From: an uncultured Clostridia bacterium
Lineage (GTDB): Bacteria; Bacillota; Clostridia; Christensenellales; Pumilibacteraceae
Reading direction: 5' to 3'
Assembly: GCA_947066105.1 (NCBI GenBank)
Contig: CAMSYM010000006.1
Coordinates: forward strand, 1 to 64,000
DNA: 64,000 nucleotides
This document shows positions 25,902 through 33,864 of this stretch, piece by piece (the stretch's first letter is position 1; every line of letters starts with the position of its first letter). A program made the position numbers and the translations under genes. Below the pieces are notes generated by a model. It saw only the letters and a list, made by a program, of their open reading frames with translations, was not told the DNA's origin and ran no database searches.

Positions 25902-26618
25902 TCACGCTCTGTTTATCCTGTCCGAATACTTATAGTACTCGGCAAGCTCGAACCTGCCGGTACACTGCCAATGTATCGGGTCGGAGCCGATCTTTACCAA
26001 CCAATCGTTGACCTTGGAAAACGGCTTGGAGCCGAAGAACCCGCGGTATGCCGACAGCGGGCTGGGGTGCGCCGAAGTCACAATGAAATTGCGGTCGCTT
26101 ATAAGCGACGATTTTTCGCGCGCGCTCATGCCCCAAAGTATGTACGCGACGGGCGTTTGCCGCGCATTGAGCGACGATATTACCGCGTCGGTCAGGTTAT
26201 GCCAACCGAGCGACGCATGCGACTGCGCTTCTCCCGCACGCACCGTAAGCGAAGCGTTTAAAAGCAACACGCCTTGGTTAGCCCAACCGATGAGCGTAGT
26301 ATCGTCCTGCGGACGCACGCCGAGATCGGATGTAAGCTCGGTAAAAATATTGTTGAGCGACGGCGGGCGCTCCACGCCGTTGTTCACGGCGAACGCAAGC
26401 CCGTTTGCTTGTCCCGCGCCGTGATAGGGGTCTTGACCGAGAATGACGACGCGCACCTTGTCGTAATCGACGAGCTTCATCGCGGCGTAAATAAGATCGC
26501 GCGGCGGATACACCTCGTAGCGCGAATATTCGCGCTCGACGGAATCCATCAACGCGGAAAAATACGGTTTTCGATACTCGGCGGACAATACTTCGTCCCA
26601 TTTTTCTGTGATCATCAT
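25902..26618 (-). CDS. ung: Uracil-DNA glycosylase, family 1
   Basis: Base-excision repair enzyme of 238 residues that removes uracil from DNA. Motif A is GQDPYHG with the catalytic Asp63 (61-67). The uracil-stacking region is followed by LLLNASLTV, and the His-containing DNA-intercalation loop is HPSPLSAYRGFFG. Length slightly above the usual 220-230. AGGA lies about 11 nt before the first of two adjacent ATGs, so the start could also be 26615. Its 3' end abuts a family A repeat. Confidence 0.96.
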   Translation of the reverse strand: MMITEKWDEVLSAEYRKPYFSALMDSVEREYSRYEVYPPRDLIYAAMKLVDYDKVRVVILGQDPYHGAGQANGLAFAVNNGVERPPSLNNIFTELTSDLGVRPQDDTTLIGWANQGVLLLNASLTVRAGEAQSHASLGWHNLTDAVISSLNARQTPVAYILWGMSAREKSSLISDRNFIVTSAHPSPLSAYRGFFGSKPFSKVNDWLVKIGSDPIHWQCTGRFELAEYYKYSDRINRA

Positions 26619-26637
26619 TATACGTTATTCCTTTGCT

Positions 26638-26985
26638 TTACACCGTAGCGGCGCACATGACCGCGCCGACCGCGGCGTTCAATATTTGCGGTATGCGGCG
26701 TTCGGACAGCGAATAGAACATGACCTTGCCTTGACGCGTACACTCGACTATATTGCATGCGCGCAGAGTGCGGAGCTGGTGCGAAACAGTCGTCTGATTG
26801 AGCGACGTCAGCGTCGACAGATCGGACACGCACATCGCGGACACCGAAAGCGCCGAAATTATTTTCAAGCGCGTCACGTCCGACAGCGCGTCGAAAAACG
26901 TCGCGAGCGCGCCCAAGCTTCTGTTGTTCGGCAAACTGTTTTCCACCTTAGCCGCCGTCATACTGTCCAACAACATCGTGTTCAT
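26638..26985 (-). CDS. ArsR/SmtB-family repressor
   Basis: Winged-helix repressor of 115 residues: FDALSDVTRLKIISALS, then CVSDLSTLTSLNQTTVSHQLRTLRACNIVECTRQGK. The classic alpha-3 metal site ELCVCD is reduced to a single Cys (AMCVSDL), and the alpha-5 His/Asp site of CzrA is not seen, so the effector is uncertain. I start at 26985, exactly 6 nt after the -10 box, making a leaderless mRNA; 26976 is an alternative. The palindrome ATATGT-N8-ACATAT (26984-27003) overlaps the -10 box and start and suggests autoregulation. It diverges from the small gene at 27129. Confidence 0.82.
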   Translation of the reverse strand: MNTMLLDSMTAAKVENSLPNNRSLGALATFFDALSDVTRLKIISALSVSAMCVSDLSTLTSLNQTTVSHQLRTLRACNIVECTRQGKVMFYSLSERRIPQILNAAVGAVMCAATV

Positions 26986-27019
26986 ATGTGCAATATAACA
27001 TATATTCGCGCGTTTGTCA
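26984..27019 (-). promoter_or_regulatory. arsR promoter with overlapping operator
   Basis: TTGACA (27019-27014), 16 bp, TATATT (26997-26992) on the minus strand. ATATGT (26984-26989) and ACATAT (26998-27003) flank the -10 box as an inverted repeat, a typical ArsR operator position. Confidence 0.7.
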
Positions 27020-27128
27020 ACGCCGAAATTTGCTACAAACAATAAAATATCCGCGAATTCGGTCGAAAACTTTTTGTCACGTTTTCGACAATTCTCGCAT
27101 ATAATAATCAAGATCGCGGAGGCTACGT

Positions 27129-27320
27129 ATGCAAGACGAGATATTTAATTTATTGATGATGATATTGATGCTCGAAAACGGCGGCGGCACGGGCAATATA
27201 AACCAGCTCGTTCTCATGTTTTTGCTGATGAATTCGCGCAACGGCAATTTCAACGGGCGCAACACGGAACACCGCTGCGACTGCGATCCGTGCCGCCGCG
27301 ACGACGGCTATACTTTTTGA
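27129..27320 (+). CDS. Small Asn/Gly-rich protein, unknown
   Basis: Protein of 63 residues: two short hydrophobic Met/Leu-rich segments (NLLMMILMLENGGG, INQLVLMFLLMNS), then an Asn/Arg-rich tail with CDCDPCRRDD. GCGGAGG lies 6 nt before the ATG, and a TATAAT at 27100-27105 with a GTCGAAA/TTTCGAC dyad lies just upstream, which supports it being real. The Cys cluster could bind a metal, which would fit the divergent ArsR gene, but this is a guess. Confidence 0.6.
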   Translation: MQDEIFNLLMMILMLENGGGTGNINQLVLMFLLMNSRNGNFNGRNTEHRCDCDPCRRDDGYTF

Positions 27321-27432
27321 CGGAACGCAAATTTTCGGACCTTTGTCTCCGCGCAACGACGCAGATCTTGCGCGGATATTATATTGCGCTGTTTTCCGTC
27401 GCCACGCGCAGAAATCCGTTGCGCGACAAAGC

Positions 27433-27645
27433 TCAATCCGACAAACCGAGCAAATAATCCGCGGATACGTCCAAAAACTCGCATATCAAGATCAGCGTGT
27501 CTATGCTCGGCTTGCTCTTACCCGACTTGTAATCCGATATGCATTGCTTAGACACCTTGACGGCGTCGGCAAGCTCGGTCTGCTTAACGTCCGAAAATCT
27601 GATACACTCCGCAAATCTCTCTTTGAATGCGATTGCTTCTTCCAT
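27433..27645 (-). CDS. XRE-family repressor (70 residues)
   Basis: Single-domain Cro/C1-type HTH: KQTELADAVKVSKQCISDYKSGKSKPSIDTLILICEFLDVSADYLLGLSD. Start chosen at 27645, 6 nt after TATAAT (27657-27652); in-frame ATGs further upstream would lie before the -10 box. There is no Shine-Dalgarno, so it is a predicted leaderless gene. It diverges from the DUF975 gene, and AGTACGTT palindromes in the shared region are its probable operators. Confidence 0.85.
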   Translation of the reverse strand: MEEAIAFKERFAECIRFSDVKQTELADAVKVSKQCISDYKSGKSKPSIDTLILICEFLDVSADYLLGLSD

Positions 27646-27664
27646 GTAAAAATTATATAACATT

Positions 27665-27736
27665 AGTACGTTTATACTTGACAAGTACGTTATAAACGTA
27701 CTATAATAATGCATATATGTACGTTATAAGCGTACT
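27665..27736 (+). promoter_or_regulatory. DUF975 promoter with AGTACGTT operators
   Basis: TTGACA (27678-27683), 18 bp, TATAAT (27702-27707). The perfect palindrome AGTACGTT-ATA-AACGTACT (27684-27702) fills the spacer. A second near-perfect copy (27718-27736) lies at the transcription start, and a half-site (27665-27672) lies toward the XRE gene. Binding would block both divergent genes. Confidence 0.8.
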
Positions 27737-27759
27737 ATTTTTAAAAGGAAGGATAATTC

Positions 27760-28449
27760 ATGTTATACGCAAAGGATTACCGCGCGCAAGCGTGGCAAAA
27801 GAACTCCGGAAAATGGGGAACGCTCGCACTCACCTATTTGGTATACAGCATAATCGGCGGAGCAGGCGGCGCGCTGTCTATGGTTTATATCGGCGCGATC
27901 ATAATGTTTGTGATCGCAGGTCCGCTCACGCTCGGACTTACGTCGCAAGCGTTGACTGTGGTACGCGGCGGCGCACCGTCCGTAAACGACATATTTTCGG
28001 GCTTTAAAAACTTCGCCAACGCGTTTCTCGCCAATCTCATCAATTCGATATTGATCGCCTTGTGGACGTTGTTGCTTATCATACCGGGCATTATAAAAAC
28101 TTACTCCTATTCTATGACCTATTACATAATGTGCGACGATCCGAGCATCTCGGCAAACGAAGCGCGCAAAAAGTCCATGGAATTGATGCGCGGCAACAAA
28201 TGGCGGTTATTCTGCTTGCAGTTCAGCTTTATAGGCTGGTGGCTGTTGTGCATACTTACGCTCGGCATACTCGCGCTGTGGATAGCGCCTTACGAACAAG
28301 TGGCGACGGCGGCATTTTATCAAAGCCTGCTCCCCGCGACCGAGAACGCCGATACGCAAAACACGTCCGATAACAAGCCCGAGAACAATACGCCGTTCGA
28401 CGACGTTCCCCCCGCTAACGATCCGTTCGACAACGGCGTAAGGCTGTAA
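27760..28449 (+). CDS. DUF975 family membrane protein
   Basis: Protein of 229 residues with about five TM segments. It has the DUF975 pattern: an N-terminal RAQAWQKNSGKWG head, a Gly-rich first TM, GPLTLGLTSQALTVVRGG, then TYSYSMTYYIMCDDPSISANEARKKS and WRLFCLQFSFIGWW, ending APYEQVATAAFYQSL and an acidic Asn-rich tail. The function of this family is not known; members are common in Firmicutes. AAAGGAAGG lies before the ATG. It is apparently repressed by the adjacent XRE protein. Confidence 0.85.
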   Translation: MLYAKDYRAQAWQKNSGKWGTLALTYLVYSIIGGAGGALSMVYIGAIIMFVIAGPLTLGLTSQALTVVRGGAPSVNDIFSGFKNFANAFLANLINSILIALWTLLLIIPGIIKTYSYSMTYYIMCDDPSISANEARKKSMELMRGNKWRLFCLQFSFIGWWLLCILTLGILALWIAPYEQVATAAFYQSLLPATENADTQNTSDNKPENNTPFDDVPPANDPFDNGVRL

Positions 28450-28463
28450 AAATACACTAACGT

Positions 28464-28502
28464 AAAAGCTCCGTTCGATATTTGACGAACGGAGCTTTTT
28501 TA
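28464..28502. terminator. Bidirectional terminator between DUF975 and argS
   Basis: AAAAGCTCCGTTCG (28464-28477) pairs with CGAACGGAGCTTTT (28486-28499), an uninterrupted 14-bp stem with T runs on both sides. Confidence 0.9.
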
Positions 28503-28509
28503 TTGCGTT

Positions 28510-30159
28510 CTACATTCTTTCGGGCGCGTCCAACAGCAACAGGTTCAAACCGTATTTGAGCGTGTCGGCGACGCGCGCCGTCAAAAACAACCGCGCGGCT
28601 TGCGTCTTACCGCCGCACATGATCCTGTCGGCATTGTAAAATCTGTTGAACGCCTGGCATATTTTTACCAACCGCCGCGACACTATCGACGGCTCGTATT
28701 TGACAGCCGCGCCGTAAACCGCGTCGTCGAAGTCCGCCAACAGCTTTATCACGTCGTACGCCGCGTCGTCCAAAAGCTCGGAATAGTCGACGTCGCCCGC
28801 CTTGTAGTCGGCTTTATTTAAAACCGAATTGCACCGCGCATGCGTGTATTGCACATACGGACCTGTTTCGCCGTCGAAATTGAGCGCGTCCGCGAGCGAA
28901 AAATTCTTGTCTTTGAGCCTGCCGTCGTACAGCGCGTCGAACACGACCGCGCCCACGCCGACGCTTTCGGCTACGGCGTTTTTGTCATTGAGATCGGGAT
29001 TGCGCTCGACGATGATAGCGAGCGCTTTTTCGACCGCCGCGTCAAGCACGTCGCTCAAATACAAAACGTTGCCGCGCCGAGTGGAAAGCGCCATGCCTTC
29101 GACGGACACCATGCCGTAGCTGACATGCACCATATCGCTCGCCCACGGCTCGCCCAAAAGCTCCAACACCTTGAACAACTGCTTAAAATGCAACGCTTGA
29201 TGCGACGCGACCACATACAAGCATTTATCGAAAGCGTAGTTTTCGTGCCGATAGTACGCCGCCGCGAGATCGCGCGCGATATACAGCGACGCGCCGTCAC
29301 TCCTGCGGATAAGCGCGGGCGGCATGTCGTCGCCCAGCTCGACTATTTCCGCGCCGTCGCTCGTTTTCAACAGTTTTTTCGCATCGAGCTTGCTTTCGAC
29401 GCCCGCCACCTTGTCCACGTAAAAGCTTTCGCCGAGATAACTGTCGAACTCGATATTCAGCCGATCGTAAACCTTTTTCGCCTGTTCGAGCGTTATCGAT
29501 TTGAACTTATCGAAAAGTCCCACCGCGAATCGGTCGCCGCTTTCTATCTTCTGCGACCATTCGCGCGCCTCGTTGGCTATATCCGCGTCCTTTTCGGACT
29601 CGTTGTGATAGCGCACGTACAGCTCCAAAAGCTCGTCGAGTCCGCGCTCGTCGAGCCGCTTTTCGTCGCCCCAACGCTTATACGCCGATATAAGCCCGCC
29701 GAACTGCGTTCCGAAATCGCCGAGATGGTTTATGCCCACGACAGTCGCGCCGAGCGCGCGGTACAGCTTGCACAGCGCGCCGCCTATAACGGTAGTCATA
29801 AGATGCCCTATATGGAACGGCTTGGCTATATTGACCGACGAAAAATCGATACATACGGTCTTGCCGACGAGCGGCTTGTATTCGCCGAGCGCGGAAGAAA
29901 ACGCGTTCGCGACAAACGCCGAACGCTCGACCGTAAAGTTGAGATAGCCGTTTAAAGGCTCTACCTTCATACCGTCGATCTTTATCGCCGCCGCCGCATC
30001 GACGGCTATCGCCGCAGGACTTTTGCGCAAGATCTTGGCAAACTTAAAGCACGGTATGCAATAATCGCAAAACGCGTCCGCCGCGGTAACGTCGGAATAT
30101 TCCAGTCCTTGCAACGCGTCCTTTGCCGCGTTAAAAATATCAAGCTTATAATCGTGCAT
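28510..30159 (-). CDS. argS: Arginyl-tRNA synthetase
   Basis: Class I aminoacyl-tRNA synthetase (549 residues) charging tRNA-Arg. It has an N-terminal tRNA-binding domain, the HIGH signature in NIAKPFHIGHLMTTVIGGAL, the ArgRS counterpart of KMSKS in ALSTRRGNVLYLSD, and a C-terminal anticodon-binding helical domain. AAAGGA lies before the ATG. Full length and intact. The 192 bp upstream to ychF show no further gene. Confidence 0.96.
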   Translation of the reverse strand: MHDYKLDIFNAAKDALQGLEYSDVTAADAFCDYCIPCFKFAKILRKSPAAIAVDAAAAIKIDGMKVEPLNGYLNFTVERSAFVANAFSSALGEYKPLVGKTVCIDFSSVNIAKPFHIGHLMTTVIGGALCKLYRALGATVVGINHLGDFGTQFGGLISAYKRWGDEKRLDERGLDELLELYVRYHNESEKDADIANEAREWSQKIESGDRFAVGLFDKFKSITLEQAKKVYDRLNIEFDSYLGESFYVDKVAGVESKLDAKKLLKTSDGAEIVELGDDMPPALIRRSDGASLYIARDLAAAYYRHENYAFDKCLYVVASHQALHFKQLFKVLELLGEPWASDMVHVSYGMVSVEGMALSTRRGNVLYLSDVLDAAVEKALAIIVERNPDLNDKNAVAESVGVGAVVFDALYDGRLKDKNFSLADALNFDGETGPYVQYTHARCNSVLNKADYKAGDVDYSELLDDAAYDVIKLLADFDDAVYGAAVKYEPSIVSRRLVKICQAFNRFYNADRIMCGGKTQAARLFLTARVADTLKYGLNLLLLDAPERM

Positions 30160-30351
30160 CGTTGTTTTCCTTTATGGAATTTGTGTTAATGTTGTATCAT
30201 TACGGTCTGTCGATACAAAACGGCATATCGATCGCGACGGAATGCCGCCGCGCAAGCGTATTCGGCGCTACTGCGTAAACATGCGCATTTGCACAAATGT
30301 CCGCGCGTCGATTTTCGACCGAACTTCTCTACCCGCTTTGCGTCGACAATA

Positions 30352-31443
30352 TCAAACGTTGAATTTGAACTCTACAACGTCGCCGTCGCGCATCACGTAA
30401 TCCTTGCCCTCACTGCGCAGTTTGCCCCCCGCCTTTGCCGCCGCGAGCGAGCCGCACGCAATAAGATCGTCGTACGAAACTATCTCGGCGCGAATGAACC
30501 CGCGCTCGAAATCGGAATGTATCTTGCCCGCCGCCTTGGGCGCGGTCGTGCCGCGCTCGATAGTCCAGGCGCGCACTTCCTTTTCGCCCGCCGTAAGATA
30601 ACTCATAAGCCCCAAAAGCTCGTAACCCGACGTTATCACCCGTTCAAGCCCGGACTGCGTAAGCCCCAATGCGTCCAAATATTCGGCGCGCTCGGCTTTG
30701 GGCAACATGGATATCTCGTTCTCCACTTTGGCGCAAATATCGATGACCGCCGCATTGTCTTGCGCCGCATACGCTTTGACCGCTTCGACGTACTTATTGG
30801 TCGACACGCCTATATCGTTTTCGGAAATGTTCGCGCAATAGATGATGGGCTTGACCGACAGCAAAAACTGCCCGTCGACCGTGGCGAGCGTTTCCGCGTC
30901 CAGTCCGAGCGAGCGCAAGCTCTTGCCGTCGTTTATGCACGCTTCCATGCGCTTCAACAGCGCGAGCGCTTCCGCCGCTTTGGGATCGCCGCTTTTGACC
31001 GTTTTTTCAAACCGCGCCTTGCGCTTTTCTATGCTTTCGAGATCGGCGAGCATAAGCTCGGTGTTTATGACGTCCGCATCGCGCACGGGATCGACGGAGT
31101 CCGACACGTTGATTATGTTCTCGTCGTCAAAGCACCGCACGACCTCGATTATCGCGTCCACTTCGCGTATGTGCGACAAAAACTTATTGCCCAAGCCCTC
31201 GCCGTGCGACGCGCCTTTTACAAGCCCCGCAATATCCACGAACTCGATAACGGCGGGGACTACGCGCTTGCTCGAATACATTTTTTCGAGTACGGAAAGC
31301 CGCTCGTCGGGAACAGCCACAACGCCGACGTTCGGCTCTATCGTGCAAAACGGATAGTTGGCGCATTCCGCGCCCGCCTCCGTTATGGCGTTGAACAACG
31401 TACTCTTGCCTACGTTCGGCAAACCTACTACACCTATCTTCAT
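30352..31443 (-). CDS. ychF: YchF/OLA1-type GTP/ATP-binding protein
   Basis: Obg-related P-loop NTPase of 363 residues that associates with ribosomes; this family prefers ATP. G1 is GLPNVGKST (7-15), switch G3 DIAGLVKGASHGEGLGNKFL, then a long coiled-coil insertion (about 120-190) and a C-terminal TGS domain ending in MRDGDVVEFKFNV. The ATG at 31443 has GGGAGC 4 nt upstream, preferred over the TTG four codons earlier. It has its own promoter at 31471-31499. Confidence 0.95.
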   Translation of the reverse strand: MKIGVVGLPNVGKSTLFNAITEAGAECANYPFCTIEPNVGVVAVPDERLSVLEKMYSSKRVVPAVIEFVDIAGLVKGASHGEGLGNKFLSHIREVDAIIEVVRCFDDENIINVSDSVDPVRDADVINTELMLADLESIEKRKARFEKTVKSGDPKAAEALALLKRMEACINDGKSLRSLGLDAETLATVDGQFLLSVKPIIYCANISENDIGVSTNKYVEAVKAYAAQDNAAVIDICAKVENEISMLPKAERAEYLDALGLTQSGLERVITSGYELLGLMSYLTAGEKEVRAWTIERGTTAPKAAGKIHSDFERGFIRAEIVSYDDLIACGSLAAAKAGGKLRSEGKDYVMRDGDVVEFKFNV

Positions 31444-31470
31444 AAGCGCTCCCAAATAAACATTGCTTAT

Positions 31471-31499
31471 ATTTTACAATATATATACAAAACTGTCAA
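31471..31499 (-). promoter_or_regulatory. Promoter of ychF
   Basis: TTGACA (31499-31494), 17 bp, TAAAAT (31476-31471) on the minus strand. Confidence 0.8.
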
Positions 31500-31610
31500 G
31501 CAAAGAAAAAAGAAATCGCTCTCGCTTATCGTATAACTCATAACGCACGCCCTATCCCACGCACGTTTTATTTCCGCAAAAAATAACGCGCGTTTTTCGC
31601 GCGCGTAGTG

Positions 31611-31823
31611 TCAGTCCGTAAGTCCCAATATGTACGACGGATCAGCATCAAGGACGTCGCATAAATTGGCAAACGTATCGAGCGCAGGCATAGCCCTGCC
31701 CGAAAGATATTGCGATAATGTAGCAGGCTTGATATTTATTCTTGCCGCTATATCTCTATAAGTTTGATTGCTCTCTTTTATAGCGGTTTGCAGTCTTTGT
31801 CTAATTACATCTATCGTGACCAT
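31611..31823 (-). CDS. XRE-family repressor, paralogue 1
   Basis: A 70-residue single HTH domain (TYRDIAARINIKPATLSQYLSGRAMPALDTFANLCDVLDADPSYILGLTD). The recognition-helix region is the same as in the gene at 32170-32382. TATAAT (31835-31830) lies exactly 6 nt before the ATG and there is no Shine-Dalgarno, so it is predicted leaderless. Two TTAGGCATTGCCTAA-type palindromes lie upstream. No partner gene is adjacent, so its target may be the neighbouring circuit. Confidence 0.88.
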   Translation of the reverse strand: MVTIDVIRQRLQTAIKESNQTYRDIAARINIKPATLSQYLSGRAMPALDTFANLCDVLDADPSYILGLTD

Positions 31824-31829
31824 AAAAAT

Positions 31830-31878
31830 ATTATATAGGCATTGCCTAAATTATACTCAATAATTAGGCATTGCCTAA
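31830..31878 (-). promoter_or_regulatory. Promoter with two TTAGGC palindromes
   Basis: ATAGGCATTGCCTAA (31835-31849) lies between a weak -35 (TTGAGT, 31860-31855) and TATAAT (31835-31830). The perfect palindrome TTAGGCATTGCCTAA is at 31864-31878. Confidence 0.8.
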
Positions 31879-31945
31879 TTATATGCCCGTTTTTTATTGC
31901 TCAATGTAATATAAAGCCCAAAATATAACAAACATAGCGCCCACC

Positions 31946-32092
31946 GTATTTTGTCCTACGTAGCAAGGCGTAGCCTTATTCCGAACAAGCGTAACACACA
32001 ATTGTTTTGTCATTCTGAACAAGCGTAGCGCAGTGAAGAATCTCTACCTTATTAAATAAGGATGAGATTTCTCGCTCCGCTCGAAATGACAA
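31946..32092 (+). repeat. Family B repeat, copy 3
   Basis: CCTACGTAGCAAGGCGTAG leader, then the GTCATTCTGAACAAGCGTAG unit, ending CTCCGCTCGAAATGAC. It lies between the two XRE paralogues; the remainder of 31879-32169 holds nothing recognisable. Confidence 0.8.
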
Positions 32093-32169
32093 AAAAAGTA
32101 ATTAATCGATTGACAAAAAACACCTCATCACAAAGCTTTATAGTTGTTATGTCCGATCGTTTAACGAAA

Positions 32170-32382
32170 TCAATTTATTAAACCCAAAATATAACTCGGA
32201 TCTAAATCAAGAACAATACACAAGTTAGCAAAAGTGTCAAGCGCAGGCATAGCCCTGCCCGAAAGATATTGCGACAGCGTAGCGGGCTTGATATTTATTT
32301 TTTCCGCTATTTGTCTATGTGATAAATCGCTTTCGTTTATAGCTTCCAAGAGCCTTTCTCTGATTATATCAATAGTAATCAT
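32170..32382 (-). CDS. XRE-family repressor, paralogue 2
   Basis: A 70-residue HTH protein (SHRQIAEKINIKPATLSQYL...DPSYILGLIN), a close paralogue of 31611-31823. TATAAT (32394-32389) is 6 nt before the ATG, so it is again predicted leaderless. It diverges from the Cys-rich protein gene at 32477, whose promoter carries the same palindrome, so it probably represses both itself and that gene. Confidence 0.88.
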   Translation of the reverse strand: MITIDIIRERLLEAINESDLSHRQIAEKINIKPATLSQYLSGRAMPALDTFANLCIVLDLDPSYILGLIN

Positions 32383-32388
32383 GCAAAT

Positions 32389-32445
32389 ATTATATAGGCA
32401 ATGCCTAATCTTTGCTTGACAATTAGGCATTGCCTAATATATAAT
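32389..32445 (+). promoter_or_regulatory. Divergent promoter with two TTAGGC palindromes
   Basis: Plus strand: TTGACA (32416-32421), 18 bp, TATAAT (32440-32445), with TTAGGCATTGCCTAA (32423-32437) filling the spacer. ATAGGCAATGCCTAA (32394-32408) overlaps the -10 box of the divergent XRE gene. Confidence 0.85.
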
Positions 32446-32476
32446 ATATAAAAAATATCGAAAGGATACTCACATC

Positions 32477-32767
32477 ATGGACGATATTCTCATTATCAAA
32501 TCTTGCAAAAACTGCGCGTACTACCGCGAACATTACGCAAAAGACGACAACGGAGTTTACTACGAATTAGACAACGGACACTGCGTAAACAAGCAAATAG
32601 GCGTAATGACGTTCAAAAGACTTTTCAAAGCCGGCAGCGCGTGTTGTCGTTGGGTATTATCCGTCGATATCAAACAGAGCGAAAGCTTATATAAAACGTT
32701 AAACAAAACCGCGAACCGTGTAAAACAGCTCGCGGAACATTTGGATTTTAAATTCGACGACGAATGA
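32477..32767 (+). CDS. Cys-rich small protein, unknown
   Basis: Protein of 96 residues: KSCKNCAYYREHY, then NGHCVNKQ and SACCRWVLSVD. The spacing (CxxC, HC, CC) suggests a small metal-binding fold; the C-terminal half is an amphipathic helix (ETLYKTLNKTANRVKQLAEHL-like, here SLYKTLNKT...). AAAGGA lies before the ATG. It is under the TTAGGC operator shared with the XRE paralogue. I do not recognise a family. Confidence 0.7.
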   Translation: MDDILIIKSCKNCAYYREHYAKDDNGVYYELDNGHCVNKQIGVMTFKRLFKAGSACCRWVLSVDIKQSESLYKTLNKTANRVKQLAEHLDFKFDDE

Positions 32768-32788
32768 TATTGCGTTTGCCGAATATTT

Positions 32789-33838
32789 CTATTGCTTTTT
32801 TACATAATAGGTGGCTTTGCCGGTGCCGCAACGCTCGATAACGCCGTTACGCACGAGTGCGGACAACGCATTTTCCACCGTGGCTTTGCTCAAATTAGGA
32901 CAAAGCTCCATTATACTGCTTTTAGTGAATTTTCCCAAAGTGTTTTGTACTGCGGCTTCCACGGTCTGCTCTCCGCTTTTGCGTTTGACCCCGACTAAAT
33001 CCACTCTGTTTTCGAAATCGCGGTAAGCCGCCAAAACGACGCTCAAAAAATACTCGATAAAGTCCGACGGGTCGTTTTCGTCATCGTACCAGCCCGCAGA
33101 GCCCGATCGCAATGCGTCGTAATAATATTGCTTTGTCTTTTCTATTTTGCTTTCTATGCTTATATATTTACCTATATAATATCCGCTACGATACAGCAAA
33201 AGAGTAGTCAAAAGTCTGCTCATGCGTCCGTTTCCGTCGTTAAACGGATGAATACACAAAAAATCAAGTATGAATATAGGTATCAAAACAAGCGGTTCAA
33301 CTTCGCAACGCGCGATTGTTTTATTGTATTCGGCGCAAAGCTCATCCAATGCGGTCGGAGTTTCGTACGGCGCGAGCGGAGTAAAACGCACGAACGAACT
33401 CCCGTCCGACGCTCTTTCGCTGATATAATTTTGCACGCTTTTCAATTTCCCGCCTATTTCCGTTTCCGAATATGCGTACAGATCTCGGTGCAATTGTAAA
33501 ATATACGACGGACTGACCGAAATATAATCGTGACTCTCATGTATGGTATTGAGTACGTCGCGATATCCGATTATTTCTTTTTCGTCACGAGTGCGCGGCG
33601 ACGTTTTGTCCGCATAAAGCTGTTTCAATCTCGATTGAACAGTCACTATCCCCTCTATTTTATTTGACGCTTCCGTACTCTGAATTTTGGCTAACTCCAC
33701 AAGCCTTATCAATTCCGACGGCTTTTGTTGCATGAACAAACCCTGCCGCCCTTTAAACTCTTGTATGCGCGCGACATAACTAAGTATTTTACCGCTCCAT
33801 TTGGTATCGGTATATTTTGCATAATCGAAAATTTTCAT
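32789..33838 (-). CDS. Fic-family protein, class II, with C-terminal winged helix
   Basis: Protein of 349 residues. The Fic core has the intact active motif HPFNDGNGR (197-205), which transfers AMP (or another nucleotide part) to a target protein. An inhibitory helix of the [S/T]xxxE[G/N] type is seen N-terminally (SNKIEG, 58-63), so the enzyme is probably self-inhibited. The C-terminus, about 285-349, is a winged-helix-like domain (TKSSIMELCPNLSKATVENALSALVRNGVIERCGTGK). It is therefore likely a chromosomal regulator or modifier rather than half of a toxin-antitoxin pair; no antitoxin gene is adjacent. Its promoter has TTTAGGCG half-sites. Confidence 0.92.
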   Translation of the reverse strand: MKIFDYAKYTDTKWSGKILSYVARIQEFKGRQGLFMQQKPSELIRLVELAKIQSTEASNKIEGIVTVQSRLKQLYADKTSPRTRDEKEIIGYRDVLNTIHESHDYISVSPSYILQLHRDLYAYSETEIGGKLKSVQNYISERASDGSSFVRFTPLAPYETPTALDELCAEYNKTIARCEVEPLVLIPIFILDFLCIHPFNDGNGRMSRLLTTLLLYRSGYYIGKYISIESKIEKTKQYYYDALRSGSAGWYDDENDPSDFIEYFLSVVLAAYRDFENRVDLVGVKRKSGEQTVEAAVQNTLGKFTKSSIMELCPNLSKATVENALSALVRNGVIERCGTGKATYYVKKQ

Positions 33839-33864
33839 ATTCTATCGCCCAAACACTAAGTTTA

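Noticed and set aside
31611-33838. Prophage remnant around the XRE and Fic genes
   Set aside because: No integrase, structural, replication or attachment-site sequence was found.
32789-33838. Fic as the toxin of a Fic/Phd-type toxin-antitoxin pair
   Set aside because: The inhibitory helix is within the same protein and no small antitoxin gene adjoins it.
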